Positions 11,469 to 21,450 of a DNA stretch of 64,000 nucleotides are shown in pieces. The notes beneath the pieces are model-generated. The model did no database searches. It was not told where the DNA came from and worked only from the letters and a program-made list of their open reading frames with translations. A program made the translations under genes and the position numbers. Within the stretch, counting starts at the first letter, position 1; every line of letters begins with the position of its first letter. The DNA comes from Bufo bufo (Eukaryota > Chordata > Amphibia > Anura > Bufonidae). The stretch lies in the NCBI RefSeq assembly GCF_905171765.1, contig NC_053390.1:140233968-140297967 (forward strand), in the 5' to 3' direction.

Positions 11469-11930
11469 CAAACCTTATGTGTGGGTGAACCATACTGATT
11501 TGAGCACCTGCATCCTGCTGGTGAACAGGTGAGCGACCCTATTCACCCCTTCATATCAATTTATTTATTTGTTTATTTATATTTTTATTTAAATTTGTTA
11601 TGCTTTTTTTTATGAAGTCCCACTTGGATCCAGTGGGGCAGATGGCTGTACAGTGCACTGCAATAGTCATCTACTGCAGTGCACTGTACTGTCAGTTTTA
11701 TACTGACATTAAGCTTGATCAGACCCTGTAGGGTCTATCAGGCTTAGATACATGTCAAGCCTGGATGCTTTTGTAAGGTATCATGTTGCCATGGTAACCA
11801 TCAGGATGCTGATATCGCAGCATGGTGGCCCTATGAGGGAGAGATGGAGCTCCCTCCTTCTGTTAACCCCATGGATGCCTCGGGTGGCTACTGACTGCGA
11901 CATCTAAGGTGTTAAATGGCCGCAATCAGT
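9545..11930. repeat. Long AT-rich non-coding repeat
   Basis: It starts with 'ccctttcaggacctagcaat' and has wording typical of a large dispersed frog repeat ('gtgacatatg..tggtaataactttgg', 'gcttttttggtgaca', 'ttttgtgggactggctgta' at about 10830, 'tttgcaggacgggctgtag' at about 11162). No transposase or RT frame is visible. It contains a TA run near 11438-11466. Its class cannot be settled by eye. Confidence 0.5.
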
Positions 11931-12349
11931 GCTGGCACCTGCTGCTGATGGTGGCGGCTTGGAAACTGAGCCGCTGCCATTAAAAATCCCTGGCGCATTG
12001 GGGGGAGTGAGGGGGGAAGTTGAGGCATGGGGGCACAGAAGGGGGCACATATGGCACAGTGGAGACCCAGTGAAGTGGTCAGGGTCCTACCTCCTTGCAG
12101 TCTCTGATCTCCCTGGACAGGATCTGTGGAGATCAGACCCTGCAAACATATTTATGCTCTGATTGGTTAATCTGTACAGACTAACCAATCAGAGCAATTG
12201 CTGACAAGGGACCACTCTGATTGGGTGATCTGCGGCACCTTTAGAAGGGCAAATTATCGGGAAGGAAGCCACCGCCAGGCCACTCTTGCAGCAGTCCTTA
12301 TCTCCATTATCACCCCTTATATCTGCTGTCAGTGAGAGGTGTATGTATA

Positions 12350-12605
12350 GATTTTAGGGTCTGCAAAACGCAGATCTGCATAAAATACGGATGACATCGA
12401 TGGGCATTCCGTATTTTGCAGAACAGCTGTCCCCTTATAGAACAGTCCTATGCTTGTCCGTAATGCGGACAATAAAAATACATGTTCTACTCTTTTGAGG
12501 AATGGACATACGGAAACTGAATGCACACGGAGTAACTTCAGTATGTTTTGCGGACCCATTGAAATGAATGGATCTGCATACGGTCCACAAAAAAGACCGA
12601 ACGGA
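12350..12605. mobile_element. MITE fragment related to 14641-14972
   Basis: Shared blocks include 'tacggatg', 'aatagaacatgt..ct', 'gcacacggagtaact', 'ttttgcggacccattgaaat'. The ends are not well preserved. Non-coding. Confidence 0.5.
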
Positions 12606-12744
12606 GAGCATGGAGAAACATGATGGGAAGATGAGGCATTTGATTTTGAGACAAAACTAAAATACATAAAAACATAAGTGTATTAACTAAAGATCCTGCT
12701 GTAGTGCAATTTTCAGCAATGTAGATAATAGACATAATGCAAAT

Positions 12745-13401
12745 TTAAAGGGTTTCTGTCACCAGATTTTACCCTATTAAACTAGCTGACATGTGCAATG
12801 TGCTAATGTCAGCTAAACCTAACTAGCCTATTCCTACTTTTATCTATGCCCCCGTTACGCCAGAAATATAACTTTTATAATATGCTAATTAGCCTCTAGG
12901 AGCAGGGGGGGCGTTGTTCCTGCTCCTAGAGGCTCCGTTGTCGCCTCCCTCCAAGTCTTGATTGACAGGGCCAGGCAGCGCTCACATCTGTCTGCCAGCC
13001 CTGTGCTCTGGTGAAATCTCGCGCCGTTCAGCATTCGGCGCAGGCGTGGTGAGGAAGCTGGCAGCCTGCGAGCGTCTTTCACTCACGGCGCCTGCGCCAA
13101 ATACTGAACGGCGCAAGATTATACCAGAGAACAGGGCTGGCAGACGGATGCAAATGCTGCCTATCCCTGTCAATCAGGACTTGGAGGAAGGCGACAAAGG
13201 TGGGAGAACGGAGCCTCTGGAAGCAGAAACAACGCCCCCCCTGCTGCTAGAGGCTAATTAGCAAATTATAAAAGTTATATTTCTGGCGTAACGGGGGCAT
13301 AATTAATAGTAGGAATAGGCTAGTTAGGTTTAGCTGACATTAGCACATCGCTAATGTCAGCTAGCTTAATAGGGTTAAATCTGGTGACAAAATCCCTTTA
13401 A
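12745..13401. mobile_element. Large palindromic TTAA MITE
   Basis: TTAA lies at 12745-12748 and 13398-13401. The ends 'gggtttctgtcaccagattt' and 'aaatctggtgacaaaatccc' are inverted, and the arms of about 310 bp match to the centre near 13060, where 'cgccgttcagcattcggcg' meets 'cgccaaatactgaacggcg'. The open frames found in both directions are only this palindrome. Length and TTAA target fit a piggyBac-type foldback MITE. Confidence 0.85.
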
Positions 13402-13656
13402 AAATCTGATGTTTGTGCTCGTATTTTCTGCTACATGTAAATGAAGTCTTAAAAACCCCATCCCATGTATGTTAGTAGGACTTGTGGATTTTCAGTGCAG
13501 AATGTACATCACTCTGCCTTGTATAAAAGTGACTTTAGGAGGAGAGCATTGGAAGTATCTGGAGCATAGACAGTAGAGGGCCCCTGCACAAAAATAGTGT
13601 GTGACCCCTAGCTGTTTAACAGTTAATTTTTCAAGAGTGCTCCTTGTCCTTTACTA

Positions 13657-14643
13657 TGACCCCTTTCACACGGGCGAGTTTTCCGCGCAGGTGCGATGCG
13701 TGAGGTGAACGCATTGCACCCGCACTGAATCCTGACCCAATCATTTCTATGGGGCTGTGCACATGAGCTGTGATTTTCACGCATCCCTTGTGCGTTGCGT
13801 GAAAATAGCAGCATGCTCTATTTTGTGCGTTTTTCACGCAACGCAGGCCCCATAGAAGTGAATGGGGCTGCGTGAAAATCGCAAGCATCCGCAAGCAAGT
13901 GCGGATGTGGTGCGATTTTCACTCACGGTTGCTAGGAGACAATCGGGATGGAGACCCGATCATTATTATCTTCCCTTATACCATGGTTATAAGGGAAAAT
14001 AATAGCATTCTTTATACAGAATGCATAGTACAATAGGGCTGGAGGGGTTAAAAAAAAAATAATAATAATTTAACTCACCTTAATCCATTTGCTCGCGCAG
14101 CCCGGCTTCTCTTCTGTCTTCATCTTTGCTGTGCACAGGAAAAGGACCTGTGGTGACGTCACTGCGCTCATCACATGGTCCGTCACATGATCTTTTTACC
14201 ATGGTGATGGATCATGCGATGGACCATGTGATGAGCGCAGTGACGTCACCACAGGTCCTTTTCCTCAAAGATGAAGACAGAAGAGATGCCGGCTGCGCGA
14301 GCAAGTGGATTAAGGTGAGTTACATTTTATTTATTTTTTAACCCCTCCAGCCCTATTGTACTAAGCATTCTGTATTAAGATTGCTATTATTTTCCCTTAT
14401 AACCATGTTATAAGGGAAAATAATAAAATCTACACAACACCTAACCCAAACTCGAACTTCTGTGAAGAAGTCCGGGTTCGGGTCTGGGTACCAAACATGC
14501 CGATTTTTTCTCACGCGCGTGCAAAAAGTATTACAATGTTTTGCACTCACGCAGAAAAATCGCACATTTTCCCGCAAAGCTTCCGCAACGCACCCGCATC
14601 TTATCCGGGCCAAAAACATGACGCCCGTGTGAAAGAGGCCTTA
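13657..14643. mobile_element. ~1-kb palindromic MITE
   Basis: The left end 'cctttcacacgggcg' is mirrored by 'cgcccgtgtgaaagagg'. The inner arms match over long stretches, for instance 'aggaaaaggacctgtggtga' against 'tcaccacaggtccttttcct', with the centre near 14195. The arms also carry the 'ttataagggaaaataata' block on both sides. Its right end shares the TTA at 14641-14643 with the next element. Non-coding. Confidence 0.85.
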
Positions 14644-14972
14644 GGCCTCATGTACACGGCCGTTGTTTGGGTCCGCATCCGACCCGCCGTTTTGGCGGCT
14701 CGGATGCGGACCCATTCACTTCAATGGAGTCGCAAAAGATGTGGACAGCACTCCGTGTGCTGTCTGCATCCGTTGCTCCGTTCCGTGGCCCCTGCAAAAA
14801 AAATAGAACATGTCCTATTCTTATGCGTTTTGAGGACAAGAATAGGCATTTCTACAATGGGCCGCCCGTTCCGTTCCGCAAATTGCGGAAGGCACACGGG
14901 CGGTTTCCGTTTTTTGCGGATCCGCGGTTTGCAGACCACAAAAAACTGAACGGTCATGTGCATGAGGCCTTA
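14641..14972. mobile_element. Harbinger-type MITE, TTA flanks
   Basis: TTA at 14641-14643 and 14970-14972 flank the inverted ends 'ggcctcatgtacacggccg' and 'cggtcatgtgcatgaggcc'. A 3-bp TWA duplication is the usual mark of PIF/Harbinger elements. The interior is palindromic and rich in CpG. Non-coding. Confidence 0.8.
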
Positions 14973-16158
14973 CTATGATTTGTCTATCCTTCATCTAATG
15001 GATCAGAATCTATCAGTAATGTTTGCCCCTATTGAACATATTATTTCCTGAAAACCCAGTGTTCATTCGGATGAAGAGACTATAAGAAATAGTGTAGATG
15101 GGTAAACCCTCAGCTTATCGAAAGCTAAATGTATTTTAATAGACAATATTATGATACTGGGCATACCTGGCAGAATATGTTACATAACTGACATCCAATT
15201 CCAGATCAGTCAGATACATCATCCAGCTACCCCGAGACGTGACAGTAAGGGTGGTCTGTGGTCTGTGGCCTTTAAAGAACAAAAAGTTGTATGCATCATT
15301 TCAATTGAATTTAACATCTTGTGGTTGCCTGTATTAAAGAAAACCAGTCAACTGAATTCTACTGACTGAAGTGATGGCATAGTGCGGCACCACAAACAGC
15401 TTTACCAATCTGTCCTTGTTAAAAACAAGTTTCACAATATGAAGGAAAAATAAGTGTCATATCAGTGCACGCTGTATGTAAATGTCATCCCTGGAGTCAT
15501 GGGGGTGGGGGTGATCGCTCCGAACTGTACAAACTTATTGCTCTGCCCCCTACTCACTAGTCCTTCAGTTCAAGGCACTAAAAGCTATTAAACAGGTTGG
15601 TAATTCAGGATAACTCCTAACATGGCTGATGGGGGTGTTCCTGTTCTGAAAATCCCCCTTGATTTTGGAAGAGGAACACCGTTATCTGACCTTATTCCTA
15701 ACCAGACTTGCAAAGTGGCCTGAACAATGCTAATCTATTCTGATATTCAGCAGTGCCTATTAGTAATCCCCCCTTCTTTCATAGCCATTATTCTGAGCCA
15801 ATACACACAGTTCCATTATATAAAGTACTAAACCTGTTCTATCCCAATACGATCTTCACATTGAGCATCTCAATGGTTTATGGATTGCTTTTCTAAATCT
15901 GTAACAAAGTAAAAAAAAAAATGTATCATTTCGTGAAATGTAACAAATGTAACACATACAAAGTAAATTGCAATAAATATGTATGGATCCAGTAAAGTTC
16001 AGATAGATGTATAGATATAGAGCAGCGAACCAACGGAAATCCAACCAATATGGTTTATTCACTGATGTACAGACGGCAGCATTTCAGTCATATCACAGTC
16101 CTACTATAGGACTGCTGATTGGACTGGAGTGGACTGCTGTGATTTTCTTTTCACTTTT
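14973..16158. other. No gene recognised; possible PLE tail at 16021-16110
   Basis: Mostly unique-looking sequence. At 16021-16110 the minus strand reads 'gactgaaatgctgccgtc' then 'gaataaacc', the order seen in PLE tails in this window, but the first hammerhead box is not recognisable. Confidence 0.35.
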
Positions 16159-16194
<36 letters not shown>

Positions 16195-16200
16195 TAGAGG

Positions 16201-16261
<61 letters not shown>

Positions 16262-16265
16262 GATA

Positions 16266-16324
<59 letters not shown>

Positions 16325-16338
16325 TGAGATAGATAGGG

Positions 16339-16369
<31 letters not shown>

Positions 16370-16375
16370 TAGAGG

Positions 16376-16417
<42 letters not shown>

Positions 16418-16440
16418 TGAGATAGATAGATAGATATATG

Positions 16441-16507
<67 letters not shown>

Positions 16508-16508
16508 A

Positions 16509-16600
<92 letters not shown>

Positions 16601-16606
16601 TAGAGG

Positions 16607-16680
<74 letters not shown>

Positions 16681-16710
16681 TGAGATAGATAGATAGATAA
16701 TAGATAGATA

Positions 16711-16803
<93 letters not shown>

Positions 16804-16805
16804 TG

Positions 16806-16871
<66 letters not shown>

Positions 16872-16888
16872 AGATAGATAATTAGAGG

Positions 16889-16962
<74 letters not shown>

Positions 16963-16988
16963 TGAGATAGATAGATAATAGATAGATA

Positions 16989-17054
<66 letters not shown>

Positions 17055-17067
17055 ATAGATAGATATG

Positions 17068-17120
<53 letters not shown>

Positions 17121-17121
17121 C
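16159..17121. repeat. (GATA)n array, ~960 bp, with higher-order structure
   Basis: Almost pure GATA/TAGA repeats interrupted by recurrent variants: 'attagagg' at 16193, 16368, 16599 and 16881, and 'tatgagata' several times. The blocks after the third and fourth 'attagagg' are near copies about 282 bp apart. The two long LSIY-repeat minus-strand frames are artefacts of the tetranucleotide read in three frames. Confidence 0.95.
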
Positions 17122-18475
17122 GTAGATTGCTGATGCAATATAGCTGCAATGTGTGACCTAACTAATGATCCCTGGTGTGGCTCTAGGTATGTGTGTGGCA
17201 ACATCTCTGGAAAAAAAGTTTTGAAGTGATGGGAGAATTGACAGCTGAAGAAGAAGTGACTATTGGTTTCCTACAGCAACGTAACTGCCTGGTCTTCTGG
17301 CTTTATCTTCCACTTTTGAGGGGAGACATGGCTGCCCTTGTAGCTGGATCTATCCTATGAAAAAAAAATAATCCCCCGCTGGACATGAAACTTTTTCTAC
17401 CACATATAACATTATATCAAGTGATGATGATATTACTTTTATTATTATTATTTACTAAAAAAGCAGATACAATGAAATTAAAACATTGAATTGAAGTGAG
17501 TGGGGCTTACATACACCACCACTACAACATGTGGACAGGTGTGGCGCTATTCTTACAAAAGAGCAGGAAAATTAAGAAGTTTATTATCTATTTAACTTAA
17601 ATTATATATTTAACCCAACCTAAATTATGATCTGACATGCAAGTTCTTAATTAATAAACTTTTTAGATTTCATCGAAATCAGTAATGTGACCTATACCAA
17701 ATAAACTGTAGAGGAAATGGGAAACAGAGGCCATGCATACAGATTGCTTGTAATGTGTAGCCAGTGGCTCTTTTAGCTTTAAAGTAACTAAAGCAAACTG
17801 GAATCATTTTTCAAACTGGTGGGAATGCGTGTGACAGTAAATCATTTGTGTACCCGGGAAATATTTAACTGGCCTGTTTCTTACAAACACCTCCTAAGCA
17901 CTGATACGATGCTATCGAATACAGTCCCTCAGCCCATCAATATTGCAAAAAATGGTGCGAAGGAAAAAAAAAAAGAAAAAACGAAGAAAAAACAAATGCA
18001 CTACGCAGGCCAGCGGGAATGTGTTTATTTTAACACGCAGATGCACAATGAGTCATTTCCTTTCTGAAAACGCTTTAATCATTTTACTGACATTCGCAAA
18101 ATGAAACCTATAAAGCAGTAAGTGCTGTATTATACACAAGTGATTTCTGTCAGCGGGTCTTATGAGCAAGCGGAAGACTAAATGCAGCATTTGTGCGGTA
18201 AACACATTGTTTATTTCTCTAACAGGTGTCCTAAAGCACAAGTGACTCCCAATCACATTCATCTGCATGGGGATTAGGCCGTGATGAATGATTTTAGTAC
18301 ATAGCTTTTAATGGAAAAGAGCAATGACCATCTATTCTTCCTGACAATCGGCTGCAGGATTTTTATTTTACATTTATGCTTCAAAAGAGTATAGGTGTCC
18401 TCTGAGTTTTACATGTGATAAACGGGAACAATTGTGCATTTTAGCCAAAAATGCCATAGTCCTGTGTTTGGCCTG
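17122..18475. other. No gene recognised; unique-looking
   Basis: Single-copy-looking AT-rich DNA. An A-rich run is at about 17963-17995. 18040-18300 has little repeat character and could be conserved non-coding sequence, but nothing in the window can show this. Confidence 0.4.
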
Positions 18476-18573
18476 GGCAGCACGTGACTTAGTGGTCAGC
18501 ACGGGGGCCTTGAAGCACTGGGGTCTCGGGTTTGAATCTGACGGCGGACAACATGTGCATGGAGATTGCAGGG
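18476..18573 (+). mobile_element. SINE, 5' tRNA-like half (split copy)
   Basis: It has an A-box-like 'cttagtggtcagca' and a B-box-like 'ggtttgaatctga', then 'ggacaacatgtgcatggag'. The 3' half resumes at 21304. Compare the less interrupted copies at 33560-33822 and 59449-59655. Confidence 0.75.
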
Positions 18574-19212
18574 GCAGACTGGCCATAGACCTGACAAAGA
18601 AGCTTCCCCGGGAGGCTGTCTGAGCCTTCCTCACGACTGCCAGCTGGGGACTGCATTAATTACCGCTAGTCCAATACTAATGTCACCGGTTGGTGCCGGA
18701 GATGTCTCCAACTGGCTTTAAGCCCAACCACAAAAGGTAAGCTTTTAGTGGGATATTTTGTGCTGAACTGTGGAATATGGTTCTGCTGGGGTGGTATTTT
18801 GTGCTGCACTGTGGTATTTGGTTCTGCTGGGGCGATATTATGTGCTACACTCAGGGCCGGCGTTAGGGGGGGACAAACTGGGCAATTTCCCAGGGCCCCC
18901 ATTGTCTAAGGGACCCCTGCTTCAGTGCTGATGTTCAGCTGAACGTCTGAGGAAGCAAACGTGCGGACAGCTGAACAACTGCACTTTACAATGGTCTCCT
19001 CCCTCACATATGAGAGAAATCATTACCACAGTGCTGACAGGACCTGCGATAATGTCAGATGCAGGAGGCGGAGCTCAGCAGAGAAGAGGGGATGAAGGAC
19101 CTGTGATGACCTCACCATCATGTGACCCGAACAGGAGGCGGAGCTCAGCAGTGCAGTGAAGTAATGAAGACGAAGACCAGCCATGTATGTGAAGAAGTAT
19201 GGATTTAATGTA

Positions 19213-19700
19213 AGTGCCAGGAAAATTGAGTTTTAATCCTCTTCTCTTATACCTCCTGTTATGTAATATCACAGTACATTACAAGAGGAGGTATGAGGAC
19301 TACAACTCCCAGCATGTCCCGTTTGTGATGTAATATCAGAGTACATTAGAAGAGGAAGTATAAGAGGAAAGGACTATAACTCTCAGCACGTCCAGGCCAT
19401 TATTATATAATATCATGGTACATTACAACACCCTGGATATGCTGGGAGTTGTATCCCTCTTCTTAAAATGTACTCTGATATTACATAATAACTGCTTGGA
19501 CATGCTGGGAGTTGTAGTCTTCTCTTATACCTCCTCTTGTAATGTACTCTGATATTACATAATAACGGTTTGAACATGCTGGGAGTTGTAGTCCTATCCT
19601 CTTATACATCCCCCTGTAATGTACTCTGATATTAAATAATAATGGCTTAGACATGCTGGGAGTTATAGTCATCTCCTGTTATACCTCCTGCAGTAATGTG
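19213..19700. repeat. Inverted minisatellite, 'tgggagttgtag' units
   Basis: Units of roughly 65-75 bp contain 'catgctgggagttgtagtc', a 'cttatacctcctc' block and 'aatgtactctgatattaca'. Two units lie in reverse orientation (about 19240-19400) and about four in forward orientation (19440-19700), so the array is palindromic around 19435. Confidence 0.8.
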
Positions 19701-20462
19701 CTATAAATTAGGGCCGGGACGATGGATAGGGGAGGGTAGTCATCCGCCTAGGGCGCCACTTCGCAACCCATAAAGGGGGCGCACTCATGGCGGTCCAACT
19801 TCACAAGCCTCAGGCCGCTAGGGCTCAAGCCTGTGAGGCATTAGAACAGAGCAAGAAGCCGCAATGACATCACTGCAACCTCCTGCTCTTGGTCTCACAT
19901 GATGACGTCATCACGTGAGACCCGGAGCAGCAATGTTGCTGTCATTGGGACAGCAACACAATCCACAGATAAAACTGTGGTCTGCATCGCAGACAGCGTT
20001 GCGGTGGTCGGGAGGGAGGCGTTGTTGTTTTTTATATACTAAATGTCCTCACTACTGGGGGCACCAGGGATGGGGGGGAGGAGATCAGTACGGTATATAT
20101 ACTTGGCACTACTGGGGAGGGATGGAGGAGCATTATATACATACTGGCACTACAGTGGAACATTATATATATTGGCACTATGGGGTAAGCATTATATATT
20201 GGAACTAGTGGGGGGGCAATACAGGGGGACATTAGAGCCACTGGGAGCATTATGGTTATATTATTACTACTAGAGTACTTTAGAGGCGTTATTATTATTT
20301 GAAGCAATAAGGAGGGCATTGCTGCTAATGGGGGCTATCTTGGGGAGTATTATCACTATTGGGGGCACCACTACTAATGAGGGCAGTCTGGGCGTACAGT
20401 ATAGTATAGTGTTTGTGGACATGGGGGGAGCACAACAGGCACAGTATTGGGATAGCTTCAAG

Positions 20463-20710
20463 AGGTTTTCCGGGTTTTTTCATATTGATGACCTATCCTT
20501 AGGATAGGTCATCAATATCAGATCGGTGGGGGTATGACACCTTTCACTCCTAAAAATAAGCTGTTTGAGGAGAAGACGTGTGCTGTGCACACGTGCCGTC
20601 TCCCTTCTCTCTTCCTGCTCTGCTGCTGTATGTCTATGGTACAGCAGCAGTGAACAGCACGTGCCGTCTCCTCAAAGAGCTGATCGGCGTGGGTGTCGGA
20701 CGTCGGACAG
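20463..20710. mobile_element. MITE with 'gatgacctatcc' subterminal repeats
   Basis: It has 'gatgacctatccttaggata' with 'ggtcatcaatatcagatcgg', then an inner inverted pair around 'gctgctgtatg..tacagcagcag' flanked by 'gtgccgtctcc' in both halves. Same family as 1088-1388 and 32619-32921. It is the fourth layer of the nest in the SINE. Confidence 0.7.
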
Positions 20711-21303
20711 TGTTTTTAGCACATTATTACAAGATATGGGCCCCCTCTTTTGATTTTGCCCAGGGCCACAATTTGTCTAAAACCGGCCCTGGCTATTCTG
20801 TGGTATTTGGTTCTGTTGGGGTGGTATTTTGTGCTGCACTGTGGAATAGGTTCTGCTGGGGTGGTATATTGTGTGCACTGTGGTATTTGGCTCTGCTGGG
20901 GTGGTATATTGTGCTGCACTGTGGTGTTTGGCTCTGCTGGGGTGGTATATTGTGCTGCACTGTGGTGTTTGGTTCTGCTGGAGTGGTATATTGTGTGCAC
21001 TGTGGTGTTTGGTTCTGCTGGAGTGGTATATTGTGTGCACTGTGGTATTTGGCTCTGCTGGGGTGGTATATTGTGCTGCACTGTGGTGTTTGGCTCTGCT
21101 GGAGTGGTATATTGTGTGCACTGTGGTATTTGGTTCTGCTGGGGTGGTATTATGGTCTGCATTATGGTATTGTTGACACCACCTACTTGAGTTGTTCCTG
21201 CTTACCTGTGTTGGCCCTGTCTCCTGTCAGTTTGGAACCTCCTACAACATGGGGTCATCTTTTATTTTTTCCAGGGCCACTTTAAGTTCCCAGTCTGCCC
21301 CTA

Positions 21304-21450
21304 GGTGTTTGTGTGGGGTACTCCGGTTTCCTCCCACACTCCAAAGACATACTGATAAGGAACTTAGATGGTGAGCCCCATTGAAGACAGCGAATCACAT
21401 ATGTAATGTATGTAAATTGCTGCAGAATATGTCAGCATTATTTAAGTATA
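21304..21450 (+). mobile_element. SINE, 3' half of the split copy
   Basis: 'ggtttcctcccacactccaa', 'catactgataaggaactta' and 'tgagccccattgaagacag' match 33640-33760 and 59560-59625. This continues the tRNA-like head that stops at 18573. Confidence 0.75.

Larger units (their letters stand above)
18852..20791. mobile_element. hAT-like element B inserted in element A
   Basis: Termini CAGGGCCGGCGTTAG and CTAAAACCGGCCCTG are inverted. The flanks gctacact (18844-18851) and gctattct (20792-20799) form an 8-bp target duplication with 6 of 8 matches, the length typical of hAT transposons. The interior is non-coding, with a minisatellite at 19213-19700 and a MITE at 20463-20710. No hAT transposase is visible. 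Confidence 0.75.
18574..21303. mobile_element. hAT-like element A inserted in the SINE
   Basis: The ends are inverted: 'ggggcagactgg' at the left and 'ccagtctgcccc' at the right. The body is a minisatellite of about 41 bp ('tggtatttggttctgctgg' + 'ggtggtatattgtgctgcac'), at 18745-18851 and 20800-21170, which creates several false repetitive open frames. It is itself split by element B. No clear target duplication was found; about 10 bp of SINE seem lost at the junction. Confidence 0.7.

Noticed and set aside
12885..13261. Overlapping frames in a CpG-rich stretch, both strands
   Set aside because: They are mirror images within a palindromic TTAA MITE.
16151..17204. Two ~330-codon minus-strand open frames rich in LSIY
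   Set aside because: They are the (GATA)n microsatellite read as codons; no domain and no codon diversity.
20716..21162. Proline/threonine-rich repetitive minus-strand frame
   Set aside because: It is the complement of the same minisatellite.
20578..21285. 235-codon frame with repeated GVVYCVHCG-like blocks
   Set aside because: It is the 41-bp minisatellite of element A, open in several frames and both strands.
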